64,000 nt of DNA. It comes from Paraflavitalea pollutisoli (GTDB lineage: Bacteria; Bacteroidota; Bacteroidia; Chitinophagales; Chitinophagaceae). The first letter of the stretch is position 1. Each line of letters opens with the position of its first letter. A program made the position numbers and the translations under genes. Of this stretch, positions 18,476-26,831 are shown one piece after another. The stretch is from NCBI RefSeq assembly GCF_029360705.1, contig NZ_JARKMX010000008.1:2596202-2660201 (forward strand). Reading direction: 5' to 3'. Under the pieces are notes generated by a model that had not been told where the DNA came from, searched no databases, and was given only the letters and a program-made list of their open reading frames with translations.

Positions 18476-20890
18476 TTACTTCCCCACCCTTCTCTTTTCC
18501 TCGCTATTGCTAGCCTTCTCGTTAATGTTACTGTTCTTTACTTTGTGCTGGAAATTATAGGCAATGGAGAATCGTACACCCCTACTCGTTTCATGGTAGT
18601 ACCGTTCTCTTAGTTCCGTTTGTTCAAACAACGTACTGGTACGGTCAAAGGCCGTATGGAAGACATCATTGACCGCGAAGGTGAACCTCCAGGATTGCCC
18701 CAGCCGTTTAGAAAGGAAACCATTCACAATTACCTGGTTTTTCACATAGGTATTATCGCTGTAAAAGGGCGCTACTTCAAACACGTCTACACCCGCCACC
18801 AGGCTCCACAACGGCTTGATGGTGGCAGCAGTGTTCATGCTGGCGGTCACATAGGCCGTTTGCTGATTGATCGGAAATCCAGCCACGCTCCCTTTGTACT
18901 GGACCAGGCCGGCGTACAGATCAAAAGAAGTCGTGAGACAGGGGAAAAATTCGGGGTTCAGCGACGATACAAAAGATACCACACGGGAATTGGAAAAATT
19001 GCCCTTCTGTACGTGCAACTTACCTTCTGGATCAACGATTGTTTGCGTTGATATCCGATTTCTCGTATCGCTATAGATGAGCTGGAAAATATGCCTGTTC
19101 TGCAAGGTATAGGTAATCTCGTTGCGATAGCGCCGGGAAGGCTGCAGGAATGGATCGCCGGTCAAGTATAGCCTGTCGGTGCTGTATATCTTGAACGGGT
19201 TCACATCAAAGAAAGAAGGCCGCTGCAGCTGACTCGTAAAAGCATAGCTCAATTGATGATCGGCATGGAGGGAATAAAAGACAAAGGCATTGGGAAAGAG
19301 GTTGGTGTAGCGGTTCTCCGTCGAGGCCGCATCATTTCTGTTCAGCGTTCGGGTTTGTTCCAGGCGCAGGCCCAGTTTATAGTGTAGCCGGCCGCTGACC
19401 TTGTGCACGAACGACCCATAGGCTGCATAGATATGCTCCCGGTACAGGAAAGCCTGACTTTCCTGTATATCGGGTTCATACCCCGAGCCATTCCAGTTAT
19501 CGAAGCTGATATCACCACTATTCCTGGTGCTGCCGTATTTGAGGCCCATATCCAGTTGAAACCGGCCTCGCTGCCAGGGGTAGATATAATCGACATTGGC
19601 CGTGTAATTCCATATAGACAGCGGCAGCATGTTCCTAAACCGGCTACGGAATAGCTCGCCAGTCCCTTCCGCTTGTTTGAAAAGGGTATTCAACTGACCG
19701 TCCCGGTGTTCTTTGAACCGATAGCCGGAGGTCTGAAACTTCAACGACTGCCCCGTACTATCGAGCCTGATCTTGTACAACAAATCGGCATTGACATACT
19801 TCGCCAACTCCGAGTTGCCACCGGTCGACCGGTTGATAGAGTCGATGGCGCCTGAGGCGGGAGACAGGAACCAGGTAGGCGCTATGGTAGTCCTGTCCAT
19901 ATCCCGCACAGAATAGTCTACGACAAAACCCAGTTGGCTGTTGCGGTTGAAAGCATAGTCCATTCCCAGGTTACCGGAGAGTGCTTTTTCCTTGGCTTCC
20001 CGGTCTACATGGATTTCCTGGTTACTCACAGTCGGGTTTGGGCGCTCGAAGGAATAATCATTGTACAGCTTTTGCCAGCTCAGGAAATGAGCGTTGGAGG
20101 CATTGACAAAGCCGTACAGGGTGAGTTTCTTTTGTTGATATTCTGCATTGGCGCTGAATGATTGGTTGTTGTAGGTTAGTTGGGTGGTGCTGAGTTGAAC
20201 CCCTCCCAGCCAGCCATCCGATACCGGTTTCTTGAGGATAATATTGATAATGCCGCCCCGGGTGTCGGCGTCATATTCGCTGGAGGGCGTGGTCAGGATT
20301 TCGATCTTGTCGACCGATTCAGCCGATATGCCTTTCAGGTAGGCAGCCTGCGCTTCGGCGGGCATTTTCAAGATCCTGCCATTCAATTGCACCATGACGC
20401 CAGACCCCGCCAATGCGATCGTACTGGGTTCTTTGACGGAGATCATGGGGGACTTTCCCAATACGTCCCAGGCATTGGCGGCACCGGCGATGCGCTTGGC
20501 AACGTTGACGACAAAGCGGTCGGTCTTCCGTTCAATGAGTGGTTTGCGGGCGGTGACGGCCACTGCTGTGAGACTTTTGTCCTGGGCAGCAAGCACGAAT
20601 TTGAGCTCCACATGCTTCGAAACAGTCAATAAAGTGTCTTGGGGAAGATAATTGATATGAGAGCTGCTGATGCGGTAGCTCCCGGCCATTGTATGGCTAA
20701 ATTGGACGCGTCCCTGCTTGTCGCTGAGTGCGGTTTTGACGAGCGCTGTATCTTTGAACAGGCTGACGGTGACAAATTCGATGGGATGGTGAAGGCTGTC
20801 CAATACCGTGACGCCAACAGTAAACTGGGCTTGCAGGTATTGACTCACGAGGGAGCACAGCAGCAGTACGGTTAGTTTGGGGCCAGGCAT
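18476..20890 (-). CDS. TonB-dependent-receptor-like outer membrane protein (OMP_b-brl_3)
   Basis: Encodes 804 residues. Signal peptide, then a carboxypeptidase-regulatory-like beta-sandwich (about residues 25-110), a plug-like domain (about 115-220, with GSGVMVQLNGRIL and EILTTPSSEYDADTRGGIINI) and a C-terminal beta-barrel of about 550 residues. This arrangement is the outer membrane beta-barrel family 3 of Bacteroidota. No TonB box or SusD partner is adjacent, so it is not a SusCD pair. The C-terminus ends in a basic tail (EEKRRVGK) beyond the last barrel strand. Cargo is unknown. Confidence 0.88.
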   Translation of the reverse strand: MPGPKLTVLLLCSLVSQYLQAQFTVGVTVLDSLHHPIEFVTVSLFKDTALVKTALSDKQGRVQFSHTMAGSYRISSSHINYLPQDTLLTVSKHVELKFVLAAQDKSLTAVAVTARKPLIERKTDRFVVNVAKRIAGAANAWDVLGKSPMISVKEPSTIALAGSGVMVQLNGRILKMPAEAQAAYLKGISAESVDKIEILTTPSSEYDADTRGGIINIILKKPVSDGWLGGVQLSTTQLTYNNQSFSANAEYQQKKLTLYGFVNASNAHFLSWQKLYNDYSFERPNPTVSNQEIHVDREAKEKALSGNLGMDYAFNRNSQLGFVVDYSVRDMDRTTIAPTWFLSPASGAIDSINRSTGGNSELAKYVNADLLYKIRLDSTGQSLKFQTSGYRFKEHRDGQLNTLFKQAEGTGELFRSRFRNMLPLSIWNYTANVDYIYPWQRGRFQLDMGLKYGSTRNSGDISFDNWNGSGYEPDIQESQAFLYREHIYAAYGSFVHKVSGRLHYKLGLRLEQTRTLNRNDAASTENRYTNLFPNAFVFYSLHADHQLSYAFTSQLQRPSFFDVNPFKIYSTDRLYLTGDPFLQPSRRYRNEITYTLQNRHIFQLIYSDTRNRISTQTIVDPEGKLHVQKGNFSNSRVVSFVSSLNPEFFPCLTTSFDLYAGLVQYKGSVAGFPINQQTAYVTASMNTAATIKPLWSLVAGVDVFEVAPFYSDNTYVKNQVIVNGFLSKRLGQSWRFTFAVNDVFHTAFDRTSTLFEQTELRERYYHETSRGVRFSIAYNFQHKVKNSNINEKASNSEEKRRVGK

Positions 20891-21200
20891 ATAATCCGAG
20901 TCTTGAAGGCCGCCTTGCTAGGTCAGGCCTTCCTTGTTTTTCAATCAGGAATAAAGTTTACACAATTACGGGTTCCCACAGCAATTCGGCTATTGATGCC
21001 GGGTACTGTTATGAACGCTAATTTAGGAGATGCTGTAGGAATGTCCAAAACAATCTGCCGCTGGGCGGGTGGCAATGAGTAAGTGTGCAGTTTGGGCGGG
21101 GAAGTGAGTAGATGAAGTAAGTTGGAGGCGAACTGGAACTAAACCAGTTCAGTTTTACCGGGATCGCCCCAAAATTTACAACCTGGATAACATTACCACA
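20891..21200. other. Intergenic region at the left edge of the AT-rich island
   Basis: 310 bp upstream of the barrel gene. It holds an inverted repeat GAAGGCC/GGCCTTC at about 20904-20931 and a second, GAACTGG/CCAGTTC, at about 21129-21149, the latter about 50 bp downstream of the 21201-21503 gene. Neither has a clear U-tract. No gene was found. Confidence 0.4.
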
Positions 21201-21503
21201 TTAAATACTTAAAAGAATGGCTGTCGCAAAATACACCGCAAAGAGGAGGAAGTCAATGACAGTTATGTTTCTCTCGTCGAAGATATCAGTCTTTCCGCCT
21301 CTTGTCGGAGCAACCAGCTCTCGCTTCTGCGTATTAACACTAACGATTCTTAAAACCTGGAACAACAGCAGCAAGATGATCGTATTTCGTAATGCGGTCG
21401 CCGCATGTCCCCGCACATTCTGCAATGCGGGATCATCCCTAAGTTGAAAATATCCAAACAAATGAGCTAACGCAATAAGAACCCAGACAAGATAAACCGT
21501 CAA
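21201..21503 (-). CDS. Small three-helix membrane protein, hypothetical
   Basis: Encodes 100 residues. Hydrophobic segments lie at about residues 3-20, 38-54 and 82-99. No ATG is available: the frame opens at 21542, and the only standard start is the TTG at 21503, preceded by AAGGAA. Either a true TTG start or a gene that has lost its 5' end is possible. The gene marks the point where composition turns AT-rich. I recognise no family. Confidence 0.5.
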   Translation of the reverse strand: MTVYLVWVLIALAHLFGYFQLRDDPALQNVRGHAATALRNTIILLLLFQVLRIVSVNTQKRELVAPTRGGKTDIFDERNITVIDFLLFAVYFATAILLSI

Positions 21504-21751
21504 ATTCCTTAAAGACTTGTAGTTAAGAAAATAAAGGAGTAGTTATGTTCCTAAAGTATAGAACAGCAGCAATGTTTTATTAGCCTCAGCACTGTTTTCG
21601 TATAAAAAGAAATAGACTTTACGCATCTATTTTCTATGCGATTATATATATTCGAGCGCAGTAGGACAAAATCCAATCAGCAATAGATTAGTAAGCTCAT
21701 TAAAAGCTTCAATGACGGAATCTACTAAAACTTCAAATAAAAACAATCTCA

Positions 21752-22618
21752 ATGCGCCCCGAATTTGCTTTTGAAATTGAAAATATCTTCAAATCATTCG
21801 AATCAGAAATTGATATACTAAGGCAATGCCCGCCTTCCAAACATACAGATATTCCATCAAGAGCAATTGTCATTAGCGCATACGCAAAAGCTTACGATTT
21901 TGTACGATACATGTGCCAAATGACCGACCTAAAACCATCGTTTTTTCAACTACCAATGCTAAGAGGCATCTGTGAAGACCTGATAGCAATATCTTATCTG
22001 ATAACACAGAGTAAGGCCAAACAAAACTACCTCATAGTTACGAAAAGACATGAGGAACTTAAACTTTCAACAAAAGCACAGGCCGGCTTCTTCAGCAAAT
22101 ACAATAAAGGGCAAATTGTAGCGCCCCCCCTTAATCATGGGGACATCCAGATTATTCTAGATGAATATAGAAGGGCAGGGCACGACTTCGAAAATGCAAA
22201 ACTCCCCAAGGTCTACACCATGGCAAAACGTGTAGGCCTAAAAGATTTGTACTCTTTCATATACCACTCAACTTCTAAAGCCGTTCACTTTGATATATTC
22301 ACTCTATTGTCAATGGGTTGGGGGAAATTAGATAAAAAAGAGAGAACAATTGAAGCAAATTACTCGCATGAACACGACTACAAACACTACTACTCGTTTG
22401 GAGTCTTCTATTCAACATACTTATTTATTTACGAGACCATAAAATTTGAGCCTTTTTTAGATTTACCACCTAAAATCAAAAAACAGTTATCCACGTTAGA
22501 AGAAGTGTACAAACAAATAGACTGGCCAGAATTAGTAACTTTTAGCCAATTGAATATCAAGCCGCCAAATACCTTAACAAAGGCTATTTTCCGTGTAATA
22601 AAAAATGAAATCCCCTAA
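21752..22618 (+). CDS. Hypothetical protein, DUF5677-like
   Basis: Encodes 288 residues, AT-rich coding sequence. The region around residues 68-82 (MLRGICEDLIAISYL) and a later motif at 171-180 (YHSTSKAVHF) match the pattern of DUF5677-type proteins: an arginine-glutamate helix followed by a Tyr-x-x-x-Ser...Val-His motif. That family is uncharacterised, all-helical, and frequent in variable genome regions. No membrane segment or signal peptide. The family call is from pattern only. It is flanked by other unknown helical proteins in the island. Confidence 0.7.
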   Translation: MRPEFAFEIENIFKSFESEIDILRQCPPSKHTDIPSRAIVISAYAKAYDFVRYMCQMTDLKPSFFQLPMLRGICEDLIAISYLITQSKAKQNYLIVTKRHEELKLSTKAQAGFFSKYNKGQIVAPPLNHGDIQIILDEYRRAGHDFENAKLPKVYTMAKRVGLKDLYSFIYHSTSKAVHFDIFTLLSMGWGKLDKKERTIEANYSHEHDYKHYYSFGVFYSTYLFIYETIKFEPFLDLPPKIKKQLSTLEEVYKQIDWPELVTFSQLNIKPPNTLTKAIFRVIKNEIP

Positions 22619-22693
22619 CAACTTGGGCAAATTTTACATTCTCGTACACAAACTACAAATTCAACAAATGCAGCTGCCCAAGAACAAGTCAAT

Positions 22694-23509
22694 TTAGTGT
22701 GAATAATTATTCTTATCCAAAGACTCCAATGATTGCATAAACTTTCTTGCCAAATTATCCATCTTCCCCAAATGCGCTTGCTCATCAGGGATCATTACTC
22801 CTAGCCCATTGCTTGACTGGAAAGTATCAAATATCATTTTTGTCATACATAGCACTATAACTGTCTGAATAAAAAGGGGGTAAAACTTAAGCAACTCGTC
22901 ACAATCCTTCCTAAAATTTTCTCTTGTCAGCACTAGCCTTTTATTCTCAGAATGAAACTCAAATCCAGCAGGCTTGGGAACTTTTAATGGAAATCCGTCA
23001 TAGTGCTTCACGCAATTGCAAATCCAATTCACCCTATTAGTGATATAAAACCTTCTCCAATCTTTAAACTTAAATCCATACTTATCATTTACCCATTTAT
23101 CAACCGACACGTCCTTATTAAGCAAATCGAAAAATAGATATTCAGGCACCTTCAATAAATCCTCCATAAATGCTTCTAACTTATGAAACAACCCAACATA
23201 AGCCAACCTAATAACATCATGTAAGGTTTCTTCGAACGCAATTTCCTTCTCATTCAAAAACTCTTTATACCTTGAAGCTCTAACATCCTGCCTTGCCAAT
23301 ACTATTGTTTTATTTACCACAGGTATAAACTGGTTACAAATCAAATCCCTATAAGATGAAATATCAGATACACGGAACATAATCATATTAAACATCTTCT
23401 TTCCATCTTCGGTATCTTGCAATAATTTAAAACTTGGAACCTTTAAAAATTCAGATACTAAACTTTCCACCAATTTATCAAATCCATTGACAGTCTTTTT
23501 TTGACTCAT
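22694..23509 (-). CDS. Hypothetical HEPN-like protein
   Basis: Encodes 271 residues, AT-rich. The segment RLAYVGLFHKLEAFMEDLL (about residues 101-119) followed by RVNWICNCVKHYDGF (159-173) has the helix-plus-Arg/Asn...Lys-His layout of HEPN-superfamily proteins (compare the MAE_28990 and RiboL-PSP groups), in which the polar residues and the His form an RNase-type active site. The canonical R-x4-6-H is not exact here (Arg159 to His169), so catalytic activity is uncertain. It lies 27 bp downstream of the 23537-24571 gene and is probably co-transcribed with it. Confidence 0.7.
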   Translation of the reverse strand: MSQKKTVNGFDKLVESLVSEFLKVPSFKLLQDTEDGKKMFNMIMFRVSDISSYRDLICNQFIPVVNKTIVLARQDVRASRYKEFLNEKEIAFEETLHDVIRLAYVGLFHKLEAFMEDLLKVPEYLFFDLLNKDVSVDKWVNDKYGFKFKDWRRFYITNRVNWICNCVKHYDGFPLKVPKPAGFEFHSENKRLVLTRENFRKDCDELLKFYPLFIQTVIVLCMTKMIFDTFQSSNGLGVMIPDEQAHLGKMDNLARKFMQSLESLDKNNYSH

Positions 23510-23536
23510 AAAATAAATTTTTAGAGTTAAAATATG

Positions 23537-24571
23537 CTATTGTAGCGAATAGGGACGGAAACACTTTTTACAAATCAACAGTTCGGCCTCGAAGTAAAGA
23601 TCCATATCGTATTTATCTACAGAGTTGATATGGTTACAACAATCGCATTTGTGTTTCAATAACTTTCTGATTTTTCTGCCTACTGATAACCTCTCTTTGT
23701 CCTTATTCCAATTGGATTGATTTAACCATTGAATAATTCCAAAGAATCGTTTTATACTCCTAGAGTTAAAGGCATGTTGCTGCTGATCTGTTTTCAAATA
23801 CAAAGCGTAAATACAATCAACTACGCTACAGGTGTAGATTAACAAGTAAGGCATAACAAAATAAAAATGCTTCCACTGAGAATCCATGTCATTTTCGTTA
23901 GAAAAAACAAAATTGAGGTTACGCATTTCAGTTGCATAACCATTGCCATTAGTCACGATGTGTAGAGCTCTCTGGGATTCGCCATATATACCAGCATGAC
24001 TCTCGCCGTCATACCTAAGTTTATACAATAAATCCGAACTGTACAATTCAGAATTTATCTTAAATACGGAATCGTTAATTATTGTTTTAATATCAGATTT
24101 TCTGTTTCTAAAATCAACCGGATCATATTTCTCATCACCCTTTCGGTCATAATAGAATTCATCTATGAACTTATCACTTTCAGTTAATAACCGCTCTAAA
24201 ATTAGCAACTCGTCTGTAAACGGCTTACGTAAAAGCGCATATGCCACCGTCAATTTCCCTCTCTTAGCCGCGCTAATTGATTCGTATACAAAATTTGCAA
24301 GATCGGCAATAACTCCAGAGGCAATTCTCTTAATAAGCACTTCTCTAACAACAACTTTGTCTCCATTGCGAACGAGAAAATCAAGGACACTTTCACGACT
24401 GACATCAAATTCATCCATTAATAAGTGATCTAACTCAACCTCTCCAAACGACTTAAAAAGATCATCTTTAATAATAGCTACTAGTTGGTCATAAATATGA
24501 GCTGACGTATTATTAATCGGTCGGTACTTACGCGGAAGTGGGACCCTTGCACCCTTTTCTATATATAACAT
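23537..24571 (-). CDS. Hypothetical helical protein with C-terminal zinc-ribbon-like motif
   Basis: Encodes 344 residues. The central part has a helix AYALLRKPFTDELLILERLL (about 110-129) and a later LRYDGESHAGIYG (185-197), resembling the DUF5677 arrangement also seen in the 21752 gene. The C-terminus has Cys309, Cys311, Cys312 and then Cys334, Cys337, suggesting a zinc-ribbon for nucleic-acid or protein contact. Function is unknown. The ATG at 24571 is followed upstream by a 260-bp regulatory region shared with the divergent hicA. Confidence 0.65.
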   Translation of the reverse strand: MLYIEKGARVPLPRKYRPINNTSAHIYDQLVAIIKDDLFKSFGEVELDHLLMDEFDVSRESVLDFLVRNGDKVVVREVLIKRIASGVIADLANFVYESISAAKRGKLTVAYALLRKPFTDELLILERLLTESDKFIDEFYYDRKGDEKYDPVDFRNRKSDIKTIINDSVFKINSELYSSDLLYKLRYDGESHAGIYGESQRALHIVTNGNGYATEMRNLNFVFSNENDMDSQWKHFYFVMPYLLIYTCSVVDCIYALYLKTDQQQHAFNSRSIKRFFGIIQWLNQSNWNKDKERLSVGRKIRKLLKHKCDCCNHINSVDKYDMDLYFEAELLICKKCFRPYSLQ

Positions 24572-24605
24572 ATTGAAAAACGCGTTTTTACAAAGATAAA
24601 ATAAA

Positions 24606-24638
24606 TTTGGAAATTAGGTTGCATTTTTGCTACCTTTG
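24606..24638 (+). promoter_or_regulatory. hicA promoter (-33 TTTG, -7 TACCTTTG)
   Basis: TTTG at 24606-24609 and TACCTTTG at 24631-24638, 21-bp spacer: an excellent Bacteroidota sigma-ABfr promoter. It is followed at 24643-24651 by GTTCTTTGA, a boxA-like sequence close to the expected transcription start. Confidence 0.7.
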
Positions 24639-24644
24639 TAAAGT

Positions 24645-24828
24645 TCTTTGATATTCATCCGACGGCAAGGTAAAATATGGACATTCCTACTTATGGAATA
24701 CCCATACGGTTAGGAAGTCTGGGATAACGCTAACTCCCGGATTATACAACCGCATACCTCCTTCAACAAAGGAGGTTGATCTGAGCCTGATTTATCAGGC
24801 CACTTTTAATACCAAAAATCGTCTTACT
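24645..24828 (+). promoter_or_regulatory. Structured leader RNA of hicA
   Basis: About 180 nt without an ORF between the promoter and hicA. Four consecutive hairpins are visible: 24676-24706 (TATGG/CCATA and ATTCC/GGAAT separated by symmetric AC bulges), 24719-24740 (CTGGGA/TCCCGG), 24756-24776 (ACCTCCTT/AAGGAGGT, 8 bp) and 24785-24800 (GCCTGA/TCAGGC). The third pairs a perfect Shine-Dalgarno sequence with a perfect anti-Shine-Dalgarno, but lies 52 nt before the hicA ATG. It could be a regulatory leader or a separate small RNA. No known family is recognised. Confidence 0.5.
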
Positions 24829-25017
24829 ATGACTTTCAAACAAGTAGTAAAGCGTCTTAGAGACGCTGGATGGAGAATCAAGAATCAAGAAGGCGGTCAT
24901 GTCCACATGACTCACGAAAAGATTCCAGGCAAGGTCACGATTCCGCGACACGGAAAAAAGGACCTAAAGCCAGGTACATTGAGTGCCATTGCCAAGCATG
25001 CAAGACTAAAATTTTAG
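24829..25017 (+). CDS. hicA: HicA family mRNA interferase toxin
   Basis: Encodes 62 residues, the usual HicA length. The dsRBD-like fold is seen as MTFKQVVKRLRDAGWR, then EGGHVHMTH with the expected catalytic His24, then KVTIPRHGKKDLKPGTLSAIAKHA. HicA cleaves mRNA independently of ribosomes and is neutralised by HicB. The stop codon lies inside a 32-bp perfect palindrome (24996-25027). No strong ribosome-binding site precedes the ATG. Confidence 0.92.
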   Translation: MTFKQVVKRLRDAGWRIKNQEGGHVHMTHEKIPGKVTIPRHGKKDLKPGTLSAIAKHARLKF

Positions 25018-25027
25018 TCTTGCATGC
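24996..25027. repeat. 32-bp perfect palindrome across the hicA stop codon
   Basis: Each 16-nt arm (24996-25011 and 25012-25027) is the exact reverse complement of the other. It encodes the C-terminal residues of HicA plus the stop. Immediately after, GCCC-AAT-GGGC (25024-25034 region) followed by TTTT forms a mini-terminator-like element before hicB. In RNA this could reduce or process hicB read-through; in DNA it could bind the HicB antitoxin. Confidence 0.75.
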
Positions 25028-25069
25028 CCAATGGGCTTTTATATCTACCCTTTAAAATTTGGAAAAGAT

Positions 25070-25450
25070 ATGAAAAAGTTAACCTTAATTATCGAAAAGG
25101 CCGACACCGGTTTTTTAGGGCGCATCAACTACGAAAATAATTTGGTGATTGATGAAGCAGAGTCGCTCGAAGATCTTGAAAAAAACTTTAGAAAGCTTTT
25201 AAAAAAATACCACGGCATTGATCCAAAGGAGCTAAAATTTGAATTCAAGTATGACTTATCAGCCTTATTTGAACAATTTAGTTATCTAAAAATATCAAAT
25301 GTAGCCTCCTTAGCGGGAATTAATGCAAGCTTGCTGCGCTCGTACGTCAGCGGAGTAAAACATGCATCTGAACTTCAAGCAAAAAAAATCGAAATGACCA
25401 TTCATAAGCTTGGTAAAGACCTCTTGTCAGTTCATGTATATGGCAAATAG
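25070..25450 (+). CDS. hicB: HicB family antitoxin
   Basis: Encodes 126 residues from the ATG at 25070 with GGAAAA just upstream; the frame opens at 25031 without a better start. The N-terminal half (KKLTLIIEKADTGFLGRI...EAESLEDLEKNFRKLLKKY) is the partial RNase-H-like HicB fold, and the C-terminal half (ISNVASLAGINASLLRSYVSGVKHAS) is a helix-turn-helix. HicB binds HicA and represses the operon through the HTH. It lies 52 bp after hicA. Confidence 0.9.
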   Translation: MKKLTLIIEKADTGFLGRINYENNLVIDEAESLEDLEKNFRKLLKKYHGIDPKELKFEFKYDLSALFEQFSYLKISNVASLAGINASLLRSYVSGVKHASELQAKKIEMTIHKLGKDLLSVHVYGK

Positions 25451-25477
25451 TCAAATTGAATCAATCGATTAAAAATT

Positions 25478-26419
25478 ATGCTTTTCCTCCAAATACTTAA
25501 TGAAATAACCGTAGCTCTGCAACCCGAATTTGACCGCTTGCACCTCGACGCATGGAGTAATCAAACTCACACTGGCGACCTATTATTGGTATCAGAAAAC
25601 GGCTTTTACCACGAAGAAGTTCACAAATGGAACAATCTCCCCAAAAAACAAAGTCCTTATGTAATTGGTCCAGGTGTTGAGGGCCACTCTGAACGGGCGC
25701 ATAATGATTTTATTGGAACCTACCTCAAACGAAATTTATCAGAGGAAAACAATAAAGAATATTTAGAAAGAATAAAGTATACTGCCGACTTTAATCCAGA
25801 AAGAGATATTCTCCTAAAAGAAGATGAATATTTAGTCCAACAAGAGATGCTAATCTACCAAAAGATTTGGGAGATGGACTCTTTCATAAAGAAATTTTAC
25901 CAATTAACAAGGCTGGTTTTAGGAGATCCATACGAGTGGCACTTTAAAATCAAACAAAGCACTCAGAACACAGACAAAGGCCTTAAAAGGTCAGCAATCC
26001 TTACAAAACTTGTTCAAGATCGATTAAAACCATACTATCCAGTAATATCAAATATAATACAAGATAGCTACATCAGTCAAATAAGAAACTCGATTGCACA
26101 TTCTAGGTATTCAATCCATGGACGCTTTATTCATCTTAACAATCATATAGAGGGAGATGCCCACTCACAATTACAAGTACTTTCTTTCGAAGAATGGTCA
26201 AATATCATTCACAATACCATTGTGCTTTACACTCAAATAAACCGACTCCTTAATAAAGTTGATCAGATTTATTGGGAAATGGCGAGAAAGACAGATGAAA
26301 AAGTTGAAGTTCGTATTAACAGAAAAGACCCGAGGAGTTCAACTGAATATCATCTCTTAAAAAGAAGGTCAGAAATAGGAGGATGGTACTGGGCATCAAA
26401 TGACGAAACTTTAAATTAG
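25478..26419 (+). CDS. Hypothetical HEPN-domain protein
   Basis: Encodes 313 residues, AT-rich. An exact HEPN motif R-N-x3-H is present at residues 203-208 in the helical segment YISQIRNSIAHSRYSIHG; this motif forms the RNase active site of many toxin, abortive-infection and CRISPR-effector proteins. The N-terminal 110 residues are of unknown type. It starts 27 bp after hicB in the same direction and may be in the same transcript, which would make it an extra effector attached to the toxin-antitoxin pair. Activity is inferred only from the motif. Confidence 0.75.
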   Translation: MLFLQILNEITVALQPEFDRLHLDAWSNQTHTGDLLLVSENGFYHEEVHKWNNLPKKQSPYVIGPGVEGHSERAHNDFIGTYLKRNLSEENNKEYLERIKYTADFNPERDILLKEDEYLVQQEMLIYQKIWEMDSFIKKFYQLTRLVLGDPYEWHFKIKQSTQNTDKGLKRSAILTKLVQDRLKPYYPVISNIIQDSYISQIRNSIAHSRYSIHGRFIHLNNHIEGDAHSQLQVLSFEEWSNIIHNTIVLYTQINRLLNKVDQIYWEMARKTDEKVEVRINRKDPRSSTEYHLLKRRSEIGGWYWASNDETLN

Positions 26420-26831
26420 GAAAAATATGAAAGCCCAATCCCTTCCCCATCTAACATTTGCAATCCTTCATAGTCATTAATAGGAATAACAGAATTTCAT
26501 CCAGGGGCACCAATAAACCACCTTAATCCTCTTCATCCAACAAAGGCAATTCTCGGAACCCCAATAAGCCCATATACCCCTATACCTAACTGCAATTCTT
26601 TTTGCATTTACTTTACAACAACTACTTTTCGCTAAAGCGCACTCCAATACAATCAAAAAGCCCGCCTTAAACAAGACGGGCGCTCCCATTCATATGCGTT
26701 AACCATTAAACCTTATCCTATGCAATAACCTACGGTACACGGAAACACTTAGATTTAACAGGCCGATAAAAATAATCACCTAGCCGCCTGACCGGATAAG
26801 AGCATATACTGGCCGCATCCGGAATGCACGA
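26420..26831. other. Intergenic region at the right edge of the AT-rich island
   Basis: About 410 bp between two convergent genes (25478-26419 and 26832-27491). It contains the intrinsic terminator at 26655-26682. A 70-codon minus-strand frame (26477-26689) overlaps that terminator and has no coding character. Nothing else was found. Confidence 0.5.
26655..26682 (-). terminator. Intrinsic terminator of the RteC-linked cluster
   Basis: GCCCG-stem hairpin (one C/A mismatch in an 8-bp stem) with a T5 run on the minus strand, 150 bp downstream of the 26832-27491 stop codon. Confidence 0.6.

Noticed and set aside
24756-24776. ACCTCCTT as a piece of 16S rRNA 3' end
   Set aside because: Only 8 nt match and the flanks are unrelated to rRNA; better explained as a hairpin arm.
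26477-26689. 70-codon minus-strand ORF
   Set aside because: Overlaps an intrinsic terminator, has many Cys and Trp residues and no ribosome site or family.
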